Of a DNA stretch of 64,000 nucleotides, positions 1-8,293 are shown one piece after another. Position 1 is the first letter of the stretch. Each line of letters opens with the position of its first letter. Source of the stretch: an uncultured Clostridia bacterium. GTDB taxonomy: Bacteria; Bacillota; Clostridia; Christensenellales; Pumilibacteraceae. The stretch lies in the NCBI GenBank assembly GCA_947598585.1, contig CANQFK010000003.1, positions 1 to 64,000 on the forward strand, in the 5' to 3' direction. The notes under the pieces are model-generated. The model was not told where the DNA came from. It searched no databases and saw nothing but the letters and a program-made list of their open reading frames with translations. The position numbers and the translations under genes are program-made.

Positions 1-560
1 CATCACCCGCTATGCGGGAGCTTCCCCCGATATTCAGAACTGTATTCTACCGAGGTTTGTTCACAGGGGAAGCCTTTCGAGCGGTCGAAAAATTTGTAAA
101 CGCTACCTTAGGTCAAAAGAAAGGCTTCCCCTTTTTACAAAAGGGGGAGCTCCGCCGTAGGCGGTGAGGAGGATTTATTATATAATAAAATACTCTCAAA
201 ATAATAAAATACTCTCATTGCGACGAACGCCACGGAGCGAAGCGATGACCCTCATCACCCGCTATGCGGGAGCTTCCCCCGATATTCAGAACTGTATTCT
301 ACCGAGGTTTGTTCACAGGGGAAGCCTTTTAAGCGGTCGAAAAATTTGTAAACGCTACCTTAGGTCAAAAGAAAGGCTTCCCCCGTTAGGCAGTTACGTT
401 TTCTACCGAGGTTTGTTCACAGGGGAAGCTTTTCGAGCGGTCGAAAAATTTGTAAACGTTATCTTAGGTCAAAAGAAAGGCTTCCCCTTTTTATAAAAGG
501 GGGAGCTCCGCCGTAGGCGGTGAGGAGGATTTATTATATAATAAAATATTCTCAAATCGC
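1..560. repeat. three imperfect copies of a palindromic interspersed repeat
   Basis: The block beginning at position 1 recurs from 253, and its core recurs at 401; cores start near 45, 297 and 401 with ttctaccgaggtttgttcac. Each core contains an inverted repeat, ggggaagcctttc at 66-78 against gaaaggcttcccc at 119-131 in copy one, so each can fold into a long hairpin. Copies one and three end in the same GC-rich tail with the small hairpin ccgccgtaggcgg followed by an AT-rich tract. Short open frames across it have no ribosome site and simply follow the repeat. I read it as a non-autonomous interspersed element (MITE/REPIN-like), possibly truncated by the window start. No transposase is nearby. 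Confidence 0.7.
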
Positions 561-1152
561 GTGAAAAATAATAAAGGTCTTGTCAACCGAGGAAGAGGCC
601 CTCCTAATGGGGCACAAAAAAATGCTTGCATTTTTGGGGAAGAGGGGCAACAAGCGAAAGGGACTCGTTTTTTGAGCATAGCGAGAAAAGCAGTCCCCAG
701 AGTGACCGTTGCGACGAGGTGATGAGGGTGAGCACTAATAATAAAAAGGCCTGTCATCGCCGAGGGGGGAGGCGTCCGAAAAGGGGTCCCCGAAAAATGC
801 TTGCATTTTTGGGGACCGAAAATCATTCTCCCGCCTACACGAAAATAAAAAACGCATATCAATCAATTCACCGTAAAAAAACGCATACTCTCTAAAAAAG
901 AAAATAATAAACTCTCTTAATTTTCACGTTATGGCGACAATGTGACCCAATTTTCGACGGATCGTATTTACGGAAGTTCGGTAAAAAAATATTTTTTTTG
1001 TCGAGCGTGACGGCGTGCGCCGATTGTCAACAAAAGAGAACTTTTTTACACTAAACGGTCACTGTATCGCCGTCCAAAAGTCAAAAAAACGGGCATAAAT
1101 CGGCTTTTTTATATAAAGTAAAAATTTACACAAAAATTTAACTCAATATTTA
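561..1152. repeat. gene-free stretch with two related palindromes
   Basis: No gene is supported here. An almost perfect palindrome at 785-817 pairs ggtcccc with ggggacc and aaaaatgc with gcattttt, with one bulged G and a two-base loop. Its core (aaaaatgcttgcattttt) recurs at 617-634. Around 700-735 a sequence resembling the inverse of 243-260 (gatgaccctcatcaccc) appears, so the region is a patchwork of interspersed repeats. From about 900 to 1150 the sequence becomes AT-rich and I see nothing recognisable before the promoter. Confidence 0.55.
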
Positions 1153-1182
1153 TTGACATAATGCATAGTTTTCTGCTATACT
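1153..1182 (+). promoter_or_regulatory. sigma-A promoter for the lipoprotein/opp cluster
   Basis: TTGACA at 1153-1158 and TATACT at 1177-1182 are separated by 18 bp, with an extended -10 TG at 1174-1175. It is the only good promoter before the lipoprotein gene at 1268, and no terminator separates that gene from oppA, so it may drive the whole cluster. Confidence 0.7.
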
Positions 1183-1229
1183 AAATGTACTTAATTTGTA
1201 GCTTTATGCTTATGATGGATAGGGCTATG

Positions 1230-1247
1230 CTTCGGGGGCTCCCGAAG
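1230..1247 (+). promoter_or_regulatory. leader stem-loop before the first ribosome site
   Basis: cttcggg and cccgaag form a perfect 7-bp stem with loop ggct. It lies about 10 nt upstream of the GGAG at 1257-1260 and has no T-run, so it is a leader hairpin and not a terminator. Its role is unknown; it could modulate translation or stability of the transcript from the promoter at 1153. Confidence 0.4.
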
Positions 1248-1267
1248 ACTAATGTTGGAGATCAGAA

Positions 1268-2761
1268 ATGAAGAAAGTAAAGTATCTTTTGTTTTTAATG
1301 CTGATAGCGGTATTGGCGGTAGGAGTGCTTGCGGGCTGCTCGGTAGATACGAGCACCGACCTTACGGGCACATTCAAAGTCGTATACTGCGGCAACGGCG
1401 GCGAACTCAACGCCAACCCCGAGCGAGTATTCATGATCCGCGAGGGATTGCACGCGTTCGACCCCGCCTCGGGCAAGCCTGTCAGCCAGGTCGTACGACC
1501 GGGATACAAGTTTGTAGGCTGGGCGAAAGGCAAACTCGATGAAAACGGCGATCCCGTTATTTTGGACGCGCCCATTACCGACGATCTCGACGGCGGCGTA
1601 TACAGGAACAAGTTCGGCGCCATAAGGGAATCCGCTGTGGAAACCGATCAAACGGGGACTGTCAAAAAAGGTTACTACGATTACGACAGAAATTCTTTGT
1701 GGAATTTCGATCGCGACCTGGTCACCGAAGATATATGCCTTGTAGCCGTGTGGGACGTGTACAGCAAGTTCCTCATCGCCGATAAGAATGAAAGCGGCGA
1801 ATGGGAATCGTACGACGACCTTTTGAGCAGCGACTTTACCATAGGTTCGGGCGCGATATACGAGAAGTACGAGGATCGTCTTTACGACGTTCAAAACCTC
1901 AGAGGTACTCGTATTTCGCAAGATGACGCTCTCGCAGCGTACGGTACGGAACGTCCCGATAATACCGTTCTCAAATTTTACAAGGATCCCGATTGCAGCG
2001 AGGAGCTTGTATTCCCGTTCAATATTACAAATAAGGTGACCGTCATTTACTACGAAGAGATAGACGGCGTGTTCGATCTGGTTACCGACGCAAGGACGTT
2101 CCAATCTTCTTATGCGATGGGCAACAATATTTATATGCAAAACGATATCGACATGAAAGATACCGTGTTGAATTTGGGCAATGTTACTTATTCGGGCGAG
2201 ATACGCGGCAACGGTCATTCGATAACCAATGTCAACACTGCCGTTACGCAGAACATAGCCGCTCCCGGCGAAAAGAACAGCTACGGCGGAATGTTCGGCA
2301 AACTCATCAATGCAAGGATAAGCGACCTTACGATCGATATCAAGACGAGTTTTACCATAGCTATCGATCCCAGCAATAGTTTTATGGGCGCTACCGCCAA
2401 CGATAAGGTATGCTACTTCGGCTTGGTCGCTTCGCTCATGGACGGCTGCATATTCAGAAATTTCAACGTCAATGTCGAATACGAATTGTTGCGTTCGCTG
2501 GTCGATGGCGAAGGCTCGTGGGTGACCGATCCCGAAACGGGCGACAGATATTACGATATCCCCAAGATCAAGAATAAGTTCGACGTTACCTTGGAACTTT
2601 CGATCTGGGCGCCCCAAACCGACAATACCAACCTCAACGTGTTCAACGACAATTGTTCGGTGACGTCCGAATGTGTCAAGGACGAGACCGAGATAACGGA
2701 AGATGAGGACGACTCTTCAAAAGATCAGCAAGATCAACAAGATCAAGGCAACAACGACTGA
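1268..2761 (+). CDS. surface lipoprotein with InlB-type repeat and beta-helix-like region
   Basis: A 497-residue exported lipoprotein of unknown function. The N-terminus is a lipoprotein signal peptide ending in the lipobox LAGC with Cys23 as the acylated residue. Residues about 35-85 resemble an InlB B-repeat/Flg_new module, including GYKFVGWAKG and a preceding CGNGGELNANPE stretch. Residues about 310-400 carry GLUG/pectin-lyase-like features (IRGNGHSITNVN, GGMFGKLINARISDL), suggesting a short right-handed beta-helix. The C-terminal 25 residues are Asp/Gln rich and probably disordered. GGAG at 1257-1260 supports the ATG. It lies 70 bp before oppA without a terminator, so it may be co-expressed with the peptide importer, but no role in transport can be read from the sequence. 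Confidence 0.8.
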   Translation: MKKVKYLLFLMLIAVLAVGVLAGCSVDTSTDLTGTFKVVYCGNGGELNANPERVFMIREGLHAFDPASGKPVSQVVRPGYKFVGWAKGKLDENGDPVILDAPITDDLDGGVYRNKFGAIRESAVETDQTGTVKKGYYDYDRNSLWNFDRDLVTEDICLVAVWDVYSKFLIADKNESGEWESYDDLLSSDFTIGSGAIYEKYEDRLYDVQNLRGTRISQDDALAAYGTERPDNTVLKFYKDPDCSEELVFPFNITNKVTVIYYEEIDGVFDLVTDARTFQSSYAMGNNIYMQNDIDMKDTVLNLGNVTYSGEIRGNGHSITNVNTAVTQNIAAPGEKNSYGGMFGKLINARISDLTIDIKTSFTIAIDPSNSFMGATANDKVCYFGLVASLMDGCIFRNFNVNVEYELLRSLVDGEGSWVTDPETGDRYYDIPKIKNKFDVTLELSIWAPQTDNTNLNVFNDNCSVTSECVKDETEITEDEDDSSKDQQDQQDQGNND

Positions 2762-2831
2762 ATTTCGTAAGATTTTCGTAAATTATTTATGGTAATATAA
2801 ATAAATATTATTATTAGGAGGACAAACCAAA

Positions 2832-5800
2832 ATGAAAAAATTTGCAAGAGTATTTTGCGTGATCATGTTGTCGGTCGTTTTGGGCGTATCGTGCTTTGCG
2901 TTGACCGCATGCCCCGATGAGACAAATCCCAATAAGCCGAAACAAGACCCGGTAGTATTCAGCATCGGACAGACCGATAACGTTTTCAACCCGTTCTTCC
3001 ATACGTCGGCTTATGACGTGGAAATAACAGGTCAGACGCAGATAGGTATGCTTTCTACCGATAAAAACGGTAATCCGATATGCGGACCCACCGAACCGAC
3101 CGTAGCGCAGAACTTCCTCAGGACCGTTTGGCTCGACGGCGTTTCGTACAGCACCGACGATCAGGCAGTTCAGAACGTGAATCCCGATCAATATACGGGA
3201 GATCAATATTACACGACTTATCAATTCCTTATCAAGAATAATATAAAATTCAGCGACGGTGAGGATCTTACGATTAAGGACGTAATATTCAATCTTTATA
3301 CATATCTCGATCCGTCTTATATCGGTTCGTCTACAATGTATTCTACGGCTATAAAAGGTATTCAGGACTATCGTTCTCAGATAAACAATGCGGACGCCAA
3401 TGCATACCAAGGTTTGCTCAACAGCTGGACCACGACCGCCAACCGCAGGATAAACAATATCCGCGGCGCGTATCCCATCGACAGCACAAAGGTAGAGCAA
3501 AACCGTAACGGCATGACCAACGATCAGAAAGAGGCTATCCTTAAAGACGTTGAAACGATAAGAAATATGTATTGGGACGAAGTAGTCGCAGACTACAACA
3601 ATTCTATTATCGGTCTTGACGGCTATATCGAGCAAAACGAAAAAGTCGATCCCGAAAACGATCCTATCGAACTCGGCTTTACCGAAGTTTGGGAAGTGTT
3701 CCTCTATGAAGAGGGCTTTATCAAGGCGGATATCGAACCCAGCACAGGTAAGATCAGACTTACCGAAACGCCGGGCGAGGGCAAAGACAAGTACGGCAAC
3801 GATCTCGGCGTAGGCGTTAAGAAGATAGACTACGGCGAGTACGGCAAGTATTGGCACGACAGAGATTCCCTTATAAAGTTTGTATTCAATGCAAAAATGG
3901 GTATCTATGACGAAAGCGACGCGTCGAAGAATCCTTACGGCAATCAATATTATGACGCGGCTAACTGCATCAAGGGCACGGACGGCAATCCCGACAGGCC
4001 GAAGGACGGATACGGCATAAATACCGATATCGAAACGGCAGGCAACGGTTCAGACACCGCAACGGGCAGCTCGCTCAAAAACGCTTCCAATTATAAAGAT
4101 CTTCTTTGGAATTCTCCCAGACTTCTTGCCAACATCTACTCCATACTTACCTATTATGCAACGGCTAACACCGCCCGCGATCAATTTATAGGCGAGGCTC
4201 GTACCGCATACTTCCAGGAGAAGGGCGGAATGGTAGTAGATACTATCCCCGGCGTAAAAGTGCTTAAACTTGAAAACGGCGACGAGTTCAAAGGCGAATT
4301 CGGCACCGATAAGATAACGGAAGATCAATATGTGCTTCAGATCGAAGTGGAAAAGGTAGACCCCATGGCAATATTCAACTTCGCGTTCACCGTAGCGCCC
4401 ATGCACTACTATTCCAATGCCGCTAACGACATAACCAAGAAGTACGGTGCGAGCGTGGACTATCGTTCTTTCCATTATCCCATCTATGACGGCGTTGTTA
4501 ACGACAGAGGATTCCTTACGGTAGGAGAACTTGTAAAAGAGGATCCCAACTACAACGCTTCGCATAATCATACGTTTACCGAGGGCGATACCGTTTCGGT
4601 AGGTCGTCCGTTCGCAGACCTCGAATATTTCACTCAGGTGCTCAAAGCAAGCAACGTGCTCTTTGTGCCCGTAGGTGCAGGTATGTATCAGGTCGCTGCC
4701 GTCAATCTCTTCGACGAATATTATAAACCCGAACAAAGACCTACTTTCCAAGACTTTTTCAGAAACAACATTGCTTACTATATACGCAATCCTTACTTCT
4801 ACACCACTTCCGGAGAGGGCAAACCCGAGTCCGAAAGTTCTATCACCAACTGCAAGATCCAGTGCATACGTTATCAGGTCGTATCCACTTCTCAGCTTCT
4901 TAACTCCATACTCCAAGGCACTATCGACTACGGCGATCCCACGGCAAGCACGGAGAATATGAAAATATTGAACTCTTCCGATACGGCTAAGAGCGGTATC
5001 AGATATTTGGAGCAGGATAACAACGGTTACGGCTATATCGGTATCAACCCGAGATTCGTTCCCGACCGTGCTATCAGACAGGCTATAATGCACGCTATGA
5101 ACCTTACCTATATTACCGACTACTATCAAAGCTATGCAAGCCTTATATACAGACCCGTATCCACCGTATCCTGGGCGTCTCCGCAAAATCCGGATAATCC
5201 GCACTATGGCGAAGCAAATACACCGTATTACAAGTTCGACCAGAACGGAACGACGATCGACGCCTTGGTAGCGCAAGCGGGATATCGCGGAACCAAGGGC
5301 TCGGCTTACAAAAAGACCACTAACACGGGTACGCACGAACTCAAATATACTTTCACCATCGCGGGCGCTTCTACCGATCACCCGGCATACAAGATGATGC
5401 AGGAAGCGGCTATATTGCTCAACCAGCACGGCTTCGAAGTTAAGGTAGTTACCGATAACCTTGCGCTCAGCAAACTTGCGGCAGGCGAGCTTGCGGTATG
5501 GGCGGCAGCTTGGGGCTCCGGTATCGACCCGGATATGTATCAGCTTTATCATAAGGATAGTACTTCCACCACGACGAGAAGCTGGGGCTATGCCGAGATA
5601 TTCGCAGATCCGACCACATATGCCGAAGAAAACGAAATAATAAACAAACTCAGCGATCTTATCGTACAGGGCAGAACGAAGTTCAGCCGTGAGGCTCGTT
5701 CCGAGATCTATTGGCAGGCTTACACGCAGGTAATGGAACTTGCAGTCGAACTTCCCACATATCAGAGAACAAATATTTACGCTTACAATGCAAATAAGAT

Positions 5801-5888
5801 AGACGGAGATACATTCCTTTCCGAGGACGAAACGTCTGCATACAGAGGTCCGTTGTCGAGATTCTGGGAAGTAGACTACAAGAAATAA
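2832..5888 (+). CDS. oppA: oversized oligopeptide ABC transporter substrate-binding lipoprotein
   Basis: Extracellular substrate-binding lipoprotein of a peptide ABC importer (SBP_bac_5 family). The signal peptide ends in LTAC, giving acyl-Cys at residue 27. The family signature around DRAIRQAIMHAMNLTYITDY (about residues 740-760) and the typical near-C-terminal pattern around GIDPDMYQLYH (about 897-907) support the family. At 1018 residues it is nearly twice the usual 520-600, with the extra length mainly in the first 600 residues, so large loops or an added domain are inserted. AGGAGG at 2817-2822 gives a strong ribosome site. A hairpin follows the gene, and the permease genes start 64 bp later. 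Peptide specificity cannot be read from the sequence. Confidence 0.93.
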   Translation: MKKFARVFCVIMLSVVLGVSCFALTACPDETNPNKPKQDPVVFSIGQTDNVFNPFFHTSAYDVEITGQTQIGMLSTDKNGNPICGPTEPTVAQNFLRTVWLDGVSYSTDDQAVQNVNPDQYTGDQYYTTYQFLIKNNIKFSDGEDLTIKDVIFNLYTYLDPSYIGSSTMYSTAIKGIQDYRSQINNADANAYQGLLNSWTTTANRRINNIRGAYPIDSTKVEQNRNGMTNDQKEAILKDVETIRNMYWDEVVADYNNSIIGLDGYIEQNEKVDPENDPIELGFTEVWEVFLYEEGFIKADIEPSTGKIRLTETPGEGKDKYGNDLGVGVKKIDYGEYGKYWHDRDSLIKFVFNAKMGIYDESDASKNPYGNQYYDAANCIKGTDGNPDRPKDGYGINTDIETAGNGSDTATGSSLKNASNYKDLLWNSPRLLANIYSILTYYATANTARDQFIGEARTAYFQEKGGMVVDTIPGVKVLKLENGDEFKGEFGTDKITEDQYVLQIEVEKVDPMAIFNFAFTVAPMHYYSNAANDITKKYGASVDYRSFHYPIYDGVVNDRGFLTVGELVKEDPNYNASHNHTFTEGDTVSVGRPFADLEYFTQVLKASNVLFVPVGAGMYQVAAVNLFDEYYKPEQRPTFQDFFRNNIAYYIRNPYFYTTSGEGKPESESSITNCKIQCIRYQVVSTSQLLNSILQGTIDYGDPTASTENMKILNSSDTAKSGIRYLEQDNNGYGYIGINPRFVPDRAIRQAIMHAMNLTYITDYYQSYASLIYRPVSTVSWASPQNPDNPHYGEANTPYYKFDQNGTTIDALVAQAGYRGTKGSAYKKTTNTGTHELKYTFTIAGASTDHPAYKMMQEAAILLNQHGFEVKVVTDNLALSKLAAGELAVWAAAWGSGIDPDMYQLYHKDSTSTTTRSWGYAEIFADPTTYAEENEIINKLSDLIVQGRTKFSREARSEIYWQAYTQVMELAVELPTYQRTNIYAYNANKIDGDTFLSEDETSAYRGPLSRFWEVDYKK

Positions 5889-5904
5889 TCTAATAAAAGA
5901 TAAT

Positions 5905-5940
5905 GTCTTGCTATGAGGATACGATCCCTCATAGCAAGAC
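5905..5940 (+). promoter_or_regulatory. perfect intercistronic stem-loop between oppA and oppB
   Basis: gtcttgctatgagg (5905-5918) is perfectly complementary to cctcatagcaagac (5927-5940), with an 8-nt loop. There is no following T-run; the next bases lead directly to the oppB start. It is therefore better read as a processing or mRNA-stabilising hairpin (or weak attenuator) that keeps the binding protein more abundant than the permease, as is common in binding-protein operons. Confidence 0.7.
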
Positions 5941-5952
5941 AGATGGAGAAAT

Positions 5953-7041
5953 ATGGTAAAATATATTATAAAAAGATTACTGTTGTCGATCCTTATCGTT
6001 ATCGGCGTGTCGCTTATAATCTATTTGCTAATTCGTATGATGCCCCTTAACTATTTCGACACAAAGTACGCCGCTCAGCTTGCCAACGGTACTATGACGC
6101 AAGCCGATGTTGATAACTTCAAAAGGCTGAGTCACGTTTTGGTCGAATATAATGTTTATGCCGATAGATACGGTTGGGGACATTACGCAACAAACGAATT
6201 GGCGGAAGCGGCTCTTACCGGCGGTCAGAAGACTATTTGTACCTTTTTGAGCTATGTCGAAGGCTATGCGAATTGGTTTTGGGAAGCGTTGCACGGTAAT
6301 CTCGGTAGTTCGTTTAAGTTCCAGGACACGGTTGTAAACGTCATCAAGGACAACATGTGGGTTTCGTTCGGTATCGCGATCGTCGCTACCGTACTTCAAT
6401 TCGCAATAGCGATCCCTCTCGGAGTGACCGCGGCAACACACCAATACAGCGCGTTCGACTATGTAGTTACCGTGCTTGTAATGATGGGTATTTCGCTCCC
6501 CACATTCTTCTTTGCGCTGTTGATGTTGAGCATATTCTCGCAACGACTCGGCTGGTTCCCGTTGAGCGGTATGAACAGCCCGGGCAAGATCTTCAATTCG
6601 GATTTCGAGATGGCGCTGGACACGCTGCACCACTTGGTACTGCCCGTTCTGACGCTCGTCATACTTTCGATAGGCGGTCTTATGCGTTATACCCGTACCA
6701 ACATGCTCGAAGTCCTCAATGCCGATTACATTCGTACCGCGCGCGCAAAGGGTTGCTCGGAAAGGACGGTAATCTATCGTCATGCGTTCCGTAACACTTT
6801 GATCCCCGTAGTCACCATGCTTGCGGGTATTCTTCCCGGTCTTTTCGGCGGCGCGATGATAACCGAACAGGTATTCGGACTTCCCGGCATAGGTAATAAG
6901 GCTTATCAGGCGCTTATCGAGGGCGATATCCCGTTCGTTATGGGATACAACGTGTTCCTCGCGATATTGAGCGTGTTCGGAACATTGCTTTCCGATCTTA
7001 TGTATGCGGTCGTAGATCCGCGTGTAAAGATCAACAAGTAA
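5953..7041 (+). CDS. oppB: oligopeptide ABC transporter permease OppB/DppB
   Basis: Inner-membrane permease subunit forming half of the translocation channel with OppC. The N-terminal helix (residues about 7-28), a long outside region of about 90 residues, and five further helices follow the OppB/DppB plan. The cytoplasmic EAA loop is clear (DYIRTARAKG, about 258-267), the site that docks on the ATPases. At 362 residues it is longer than the usual 305-340 because of the first extracytoplasmic loop (about 35-130). GGAGA precedes the ATG by about 7 nt. oppC starts 10 bp downstream. Confidence 0.93.
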   Translation: MVKYIIKRLLLSILIVIGVSLIIYLLIRMMPLNYFDTKYAAQLANGTMTQADVDNFKRLSHVLVEYNVYADRYGWGHYATNELAEAALTGGQKTICTFLSYVEGYANWFWEALHGNLGSSFKFQDTVVNVIKDNMWVSFGIAIVATVLQFAIAIPLGVTAATHQYSAFDYVVTVLVMMGISLPTFFFALLMLSIFSQRLGWFPLSGMNSPGKIFNSDFEMALDTLHHLVLPVLTLVILSIGGLMRYTRTNMLEVLNADYIRTARAKGCSERTVIYRHAFRNTLIPVVTMLAGILPGLFGGAMITEQVFGLPGIGNKAYQALIEGDIPFVMGYNVFLAILSVFGTLLSDLMYAVVDPRVKINK

Positions 7042-7051
7042 GGAGGATAGT

Positions 7052-8278
7052 ATGGAAGAAGAAAAAATATTAACCCCCGAACTTGCGGAGGAAAATTTGA
7101 AAAAGGAGGCTGCCGAAGAGGAATCTCTTGCGGACAGCGTAAGGATCATATCGCCCGGACGGTTGGTCATGAAAAGATTTTTCCGTTCGCGACTTTCAAT
7201 GGTGGGACTTGTAACTCTTATCGTTTTGTTCTTGTTTGCGTTCGTCGGTCCGTTGTTCTCTCCCTATGAGGAATCGGAAGCCGACTCCAAGGCCCCCGAC
7301 TTCATAAACGAAACATATGCGCCCGGTACGTCTGCCGAAATAGTCGACCCGAGCGACGTCTTTGAGGGCGGCGTCATCGGCGGCACGGTTTTGAGCGGCG
7401 TGACCTACAATAACTCAAACGGACACGGTTCCTATGTTAAAGACGGCAACACAGTATACTTCAAATTGGACGAAAACAGACTTGTGGTGACCGACGAAAA
7501 ATATTCGACGATCTATTACGATTACTTCGAATATTCCTGGAACCAACCGTCATTCAATAAGTACGGCGCGCCCGACTCCAAGCACTGGCTGGGCACCGAC
7601 GACCTCGGGCTTGATGTCTTCACTCGTCTTATGTACGGCGGACGCGTATCGCTTACCCTCGGTTTTGTAGTCGTTATCCTCGAAACGCTTTTGGGTATTT
7701 TGTTCGGCGGACTTGCAGGTTACTTCGGCAAATGGGTCGATCAGCTTATAATGCGTATAGTCGATATATTCGGCTGTATCCCCACGATGCCTTTGCTTTT
7801 GATTTTGAGCGAAATGCTTAACGGAGCAGGAGTGGTCGGTACCGCAAAACTATATTACATAATGGCTTTCCTTACTTTGCTCGGTTGGGCGGGTATAGCC
7901 AGAGTCGTTCGTGGACAGATTCTGTATCTGCGCGAGCAGGAATACATGATCGCCGCCGAGGCTTTGGGACTTAGCACGAGCCGAAAGATAATCAAACACC
8001 TTGTGCCCAACGTTATGCCTCAGCTTATAGTTCAGATGACGCTCGGACTCGGCTCCATCATTCTTACGGAGTCCACCCTCAGCTACTTGAACCTCGGTCT
8101 TGACAGAATGAACGCTACATGGGGTACCATGATAAGCGCGGCTCAGGATCCGTTGGTGCTCAGCAGCTATCCGTGGGTATGGATCCCCGCAGGCGTAATG
8201 ATAGTGTTGGCGGTCCTCGGTTTCAACTTCATAGGCGACGGCTTACGAGATGCGTTCGATCCCAAGGCAAGCAGATAG
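7052..8278 (+). CDS. oppC: oligopeptide ABC transporter permease OppC/DppC
   Basis: Second permease of the importer. The first ~40 residues are charged and cytoplasmic, followed by a helix at about 48-70, then an extracytoplasmic insert of roughly 105 residues rich in Asn, Gly and Asp before the conserved HWLGTDDLGLDVFTRL motif. The EAA loop is present (YMIAAEALGLS), followed by the usual C-terminal helices. At 408 residues it exceeds the usual 290-350, again because of an extra outside loop. AGGAGG at 7041-7046 precedes the ATG. The enlarged loops of OppA, OppB and OppC may have co-evolved; that is inference. Confidence 0.93.
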   Translation: MEEEKILTPELAEENLKKEAAEEESLADSVRIISPGRLVMKRFFRSRLSMVGLVTLIVLFLFAFVGPLFSPYEESEADSKAPDFINETYAPGTSAEIVDPSDVFEGGVIGGTVLSGVTYNNSNGHGSYVKDGNTVYFKLDENRLVVTDEKYSTIYYDYFEYSWNQPSFNKYGAPDSKHWLGTDDLGLDVFTRLMYGGRVSLTLGFVVVILETLLGILFGGLAGYFGKWVDQLIMRIVDIFGCIPTMPLLLILSEMLNGAGVVGTAKLYYIMAFLTLLGWAGIARVVRGQILYLREQEYMIAAEALGLSTSRKIIKHLVPNVMPQLIVQMTLGLGSIILTESTLSYLNLGLDRMNATWGTMISAAQDPLVLSSYPWVWIPAGVMIVLAVLGFNFIGDGLRDAFDPKASR

Positions 8279-8293
8279 GAGGAGTAATAGAAA

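Noticed and set aside
164-895. Short open frames in the 5' repeat region as genes
   Set aside because: They follow palindromic repeats, overlap each other on both strands and lack ribosome sites.
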